Both the position numbers and the translations under genes were made by a program. Positions 61,364-64,000 of a stretch of DNA of 64,000 nucleotides are shown piece after piece. The first letter of the stretch is position 1. Each line of letters opens with the position of its first letter. Below the pieces are notes generated by a model. That model was not told the DNA's origin. It worked only from the letters and a program-made list of their open reading frames with translations, and did no database searches. Source of the stretch: Kroppenstedtia eburnea (GTDB lineage Bacteria > Bacillota > Bacilli > Thermoactinomycetales > DSM-45169); assembly GCF_013282215.1 (NCBI RefSeq), contig NZ_CP048103.1, positions 186,001-250,000 on the forward strand, read 5' to 3'.

Positions 61364-61732
61364 ATGATCCAGAAGCCTGACCGGAACAAGAACCGGAAGC
61401 GGCGTCACGTCCGGGTGCGGAAAAAAGTCATGGGTACCCCGGATCGCCCCCGCCTGAACGTGTTCCGTTCCTCCAACAACATTTATGCTCAAGTGATCGA
61501 TGATGTCCAAGGGAACACCCTGGCCTCGGCCTCCACTCTGGACGCTGAAGTGAAAGCGAAGGGCATTCACGGCGGCAACGCGGAAGCCGCCCGCAAAGTG
61601 GGCGAACTGGTTGCCAAACGGGCCGGTGAAAAAGGAATCGATCAAGTGATCTTCGACCGTGGGGGCTATCTTTACCACGGACGGATCAAGGCTCTGGCGG
61701 AAGGGGCCCGCGAAGGAGGTCTCAAGTTTTGA
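61364..61732 (+). CDS. rplR: ribosomal protein uL18
   Basis: A 122-residue 5S rRNA-binding protein: [20 protein letters not shown] and [27 protein letters not shown] before ATG. Confidence 0.97.
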   Translation: MIQKPDRNKNRKRRHVRVRKKVMGTPDRPRLNVFRSSNNIYAQVIDDVQGNTLASASTLDAEVKAKGIHGGNAEAARKVGELVAKRAGEKGIDQVIFDRGGYLYHGRIKALAEGAREGGLKF

Positions 61733-61749
61733 GCAAAGGAGGTAGAAGC

Positions 61750-62247
61750 ATGCGCAACGATCAGCCCAAAGACGACATGCTGGAAAAAGTTGTCAGCATC
61801 AACCGTGTGGCCAAGGTGGTGAAAGGTGGACGCCGCTTCAGCTTCAGCGCCTTGGTGGTCGTCGGGGACGGCAAGGGCAAAGTGGGCGCGGGCATCGGCA
61901 AAGCTGCTGAAGTGCCGGAAGCGATCCGCAAAGGTGTGGAAGTGGCCAAGAAAAACATGATCCATGTTCCGCTTCAGGGAACGACGATCCCTCATGAAGT
62001 GATTGGCCGCTACGGAGCCGGACGCGTGTTGATGCTCCCCGCCACCGAAGGTACCGGTGTGATTGCCGGAGGTGCGGTGCGTGACGTGTTGACTGTGGCC
62101 GGTGTGGGTGACATCCTGACCAAGTCAACGGGTTCCAACAACCCGATCAACATGGTTCGCGCCACTCTCGATGGGATTCAGAATATGAAACGGCCCGAGG
62201 ACGTCGCCAAACTGCGCGGTAAAACCTTGGAAGAGTTACTGGGATAA
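61750..62247 (+). CDS. rpsE: ribosomal protein uS5
   Basis: A 165-residue protein with dsRBD-like N-domain ([20 protein letters not shown]) and the [20 protein letters not shown] segment. ATG at 61750 follows AAAGGAGGT; the longer frame overlaps rplR and includes the SD. Confidence 0.96.
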   Translation: MRNDQPKDDMLEKVVSINRVAKVVKGGRRFSFSALVVVGDGKGKVGAGIGKAAEVPEAIRKGVEVAKKNMIHVPLQGTTIPHEVIGRYGAGRVLMLPATEGTGVIAGGAVRDVLTVAGVGDILTKSTGSNNPINMVRATLDGIQNMKRPEDVAKLRGKTLEELLG

Positions 62248-62259
62248 GGAGGGATGACC

Positions 62260-62448
62260 GTGGCGAACAAACTGGTGATCACCCTCAAACGAAGCATGAT
62301 CGGTCGTCCGGAACCTCAACGGGTCACCCTTCAGACCCTGGGGCTCAAGAAACGGGAACAGACCGTCATTCAAAACGACAATCCCGCCATTCGCGGGATG
62401 ATCGAAAAGGTGAAACACCTGGTTGAGGTGAAAGAAGTACAGGAGTGA
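62260..62448 (+). CDS. rpmD: ribosomal protein uL30
   Basis: A 62-residue protein, [20 protein letters not shown] and so on. GTG at 62260 (VANKL) is seven bases from AAGGAGG; the ATG at 62254 directly abuts the SD. Confidence 0.94.
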   Translation: MANKLVITLKRSMIGRPEPQRVTLQTLGLKKREQTVIQNDNPAIRGMIEKVKHLVEVKEVQE

Positions 62449-62492
62449 CGAAGCCTCTTGTTTTGAAGAGCTGATAAGAGGAGGTGTGAAGG

Positions 62493-62933
62493 TTGAAACT
62501 TCACGAACTGAAACCGGCCCCGGGTTCCCGGAAAGAGAGAAATCGTGTGGGTCGCGGCATGGCATCGGGAAACGGTAAAACCTCCGGCCGTGGACAAAAA
62601 GGTCAGAAGGCCCGTTCCGGCGGCGGAGTCCGTCCCGGATTTGAAGGGGGACAAAACCCGATTTACCGCCGTCTGCCCAAGCGTGGATTCACCAACATCA
62701 ACCGCAAGGAATATGCCTTGGTGAACCTGGAGACGTTGAACCGGTTTGAAGAAGGTACGGTGGTCACCCCGGAACTGTTGCAGGAGACGGGTGTGGTGAA
62801 GAATCTGAAAGACGGTTTGAAAGTGCTGGCCAATGGAGACCTCAAGGTGAAATTGACGGTGAAGGCCCACAAGTTCTCTAAGAGCGCGCAAGAAAAAATT
62901 GCGAATGCCGGAGGCACGACGGAGGTGCTCTGA
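62493..62933 (+). CDS. rplO: ribosomal protein uL15
   Basis: A 146-residue protein: [41 protein letters not shown] start six bases after GAGGAGGTG. Stop overlaps the secY ATG by one base. Confidence 0.96.
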   Translation: MKLHELKPAPGSRKERNRVGRGMASGNGKTSGRGQKGQKARSGGGVRPGFEGGQNPIYRRLPKRGFTNINRKEYALVNLETLNRFEEGTVVTPELLQETGVVKNLKDGLKVLANGDLKVKLTVKAHKFSKSAQEKIANAGGTTEVL

Positions 62934-64000
62934 TGTTTCAAACCGTGAGCAACATCTTCAAAGTGGAGGATCTTCGGCGCCGGATCCTGTTTACCCTGGC
63001 GATGCTGGTGGTTTTCCGGATCGGCAGCTACATCCCGGTGCCCAATACCAACAATGAGGCTCTGAAGATGCTGGCCGAACAGAGTGCCGGCAGTGGTGTT
63101 TTCGGTTTGATCAACACCTTTTCCGGAGGGGCATTTCTCAACTTTTCCATCTTTGCCATGGGGATCATGCCTTATATTACGGCATCGATCATCGTGCAGC
63201 TGTTGACCATGGATGTCATCCCCAAGTTTGCACAGTGGGCCAAAGAAGGGGAAGTGGGAAGGCGCAAGCTGGCCCGGGTCACCCGCTATGGAACAGTGAT
63301 TCTGGGACTGATCCAGTCGATCGGTCTCACCATCGGCTTTGACCGGGCGGGTGCCGGATTTGGGATGAGCTTCATCGAAAACCCCACCTTCGCCACCTAT
63401 GCCCTGATCTCCCTCACCCTGACTGCGGGAACGGCCTTCCTGATGTGGTTGGGTGAACAGATCACGGATAAAGGGATTGGAAACGGGATCTCCATTTTGA
63501 TCTTTGCCGGGATTATCGCCGGGATTCCGCCGGCTTCAACTCAGATCTATGAAACCATGTTTGCCAATGCCGGGGATGAGATCTTCCTCAGCATCGTGAA
63601 GGTGGTTCTGATCGTGGCTGTGTTGATCCTGATCGTGGCAGGTGTGATCTTCATCCAGCAAGGGATCCGCAAGATTCCCGTGCAGTACGCCAAGCGTGTG
63701 GTGGGCCGCAAGATGTTTGGCGGACAATCCACACACATTCCGATGAAGGTGAACGCCGCCGGCGTGATTCCTGTGATCTTCGCCATGTCGCTGTTGATCT
63801 TCCCATCCACGATTGCCAGCTTCTGGAGCGGCAATGCGGTGGCTGATTGGATCATTGCCAATTTCAGTTTCAATCAACCGCTGGGCATGGTCATTTATGT
63901 CTTCCTGATCATCGGATTCACCTATTTCTACACTTTTGTGCAGATCAATCCGGTGCAATTGGCGGATCAGATGAAGAAAAACGGCGGGTATATCCCCGGC
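62933..64000 (+). CDS. secY: SecY protein translocase channel (partial)
   Basis: The first 356 residues of SecY, open to the right edge. [20 protein letters not shown] leads into TM1 (FRIGSYIPVP), the plug/TM2a region (SGGAFLNFSIFAMGIMPYI), GEQITDKGIGNGISILIF and the cytosolic loop IRKIPVQYAKRVVG. It forms the Sec channel with SecE (encoded at 33315). GGAGGTG lies in the end of rplO. The last ~75 residues are beyond the window. Confidence 0.97.
   Translation, partial: MFQTVSNIFKVEDLRRRILFTLAMLVVFRIGSYIPVPNTNNEALKMLAEQSAGSGVFGLINTFSGGAFLNFSIFAMGIMPYITASIIVQLLTMDVIPKFAQWAKEGEVGRRKLARVTRYGTVILGLIQSIGLTIGFDRAGAGFGMSFIENPTFATYALISLTLTAGTAFLMWLGEQITDKGIGNGISILIFAGIIAGIPPASTQIYETMFANAGDEIFLSIVKVVLIVAVLILIVAGVIFIQQGIRKIPVQYAKRVVGRKMFGGQSTHIPMKVNAAGVIPVIFAMSLLIFPSTIASFWSGNAVADWIIANFSFNQPLGMVIYVFLIIGFTYFYTFVQINPVQLADQMKKNGGYIPG

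Overview
The window is chromosomal DNA of a spore-forming, low-branching Firmicute of moderately high G+C. Gene order in the conserved part (ctsR-mcsA-mcsB-clpC, radA-disA, a PIN/TRAM membrane protein, ispD-ispF, gltX, cysE-cysS-mrnC-rlmB-rae1-sigH-rpmG-secE-nusG-rplK-rplA-rplJ-rplL-rsmC-rpoB-rpoC-ybxF-rpsL-rpsG-fusA-tuf, then S10-spc to secY) is that of Bacillales, and sigma-H points to a sporulating lineage. Codon bias, many TTG/GTG starts and the accessory genes suggest Thermoactinomycetaceae (Kroppenstedtia/Melghirimyces/Desmospora type). That family placement is inference.

Region 1 (1-13.9 kb) is accessory. It starts with degraded or small genes around a von Willebrand A lipoprotein and a coiled-coil protein; two of the small genes appear frameshifted. 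It continues with an orphan glycine-betaine-type binding protein, a Yip1-type membrane protein, an MFS transporter, a degenerate protein-kinase-like protein, a GT4 glycosyltransferase, tRNA-Ala(CGC), an M50 protease, a small minus-strand unit (54-aa ORF, two tandem terminator-like hairpins, 97-aa ORF), a HAD phosphatase and an MgtC protein.

Region 2 (13.9-32.9 kb) holds the CtsR stress operon with promoter and CtsR box, DNA repair and c-di-AMP synthesis (radA, disA), phosphatidylserine synthase, CarD, isoprenoid genes, gltX, a T-box-controlled cysE-cysS operon, RNA processing genes and sigH. Region 3 (33-49.8 kb) is the transcription/translation block from rpmG to tuf, with visible promoters, an L10 leader and several unexplained leader hairpins.

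Region 4 (49.8-53.7 kb) splits tuf from rpsJ. It has a 5'-truncated ABC-2 permease remnant, a repeat copy, a two-gene module of uncharacterised families (DUF6179 and DUF6323) and a CHY zinc-finger gene. Region 5 (53.5-64 kb) is the S10-spc ribosomal protein operon with its promoter, running off the window inside secY.

Across the window there is a family of short non-coding repeats with inverted ends (AAGCRTTGTGA / TCACAACGCTT), five copies or relics, one of them inside the ctsR operon. A separate 348-bp element with perfect 11-bp inverted ends lies between ispF and gltX. The most promising unexplained items are the DUF6323-DUF6179 pair, the minus-strand 54-aa/tandem-hairpin/97-aa unit, the pseudokinase, and the repeat families.
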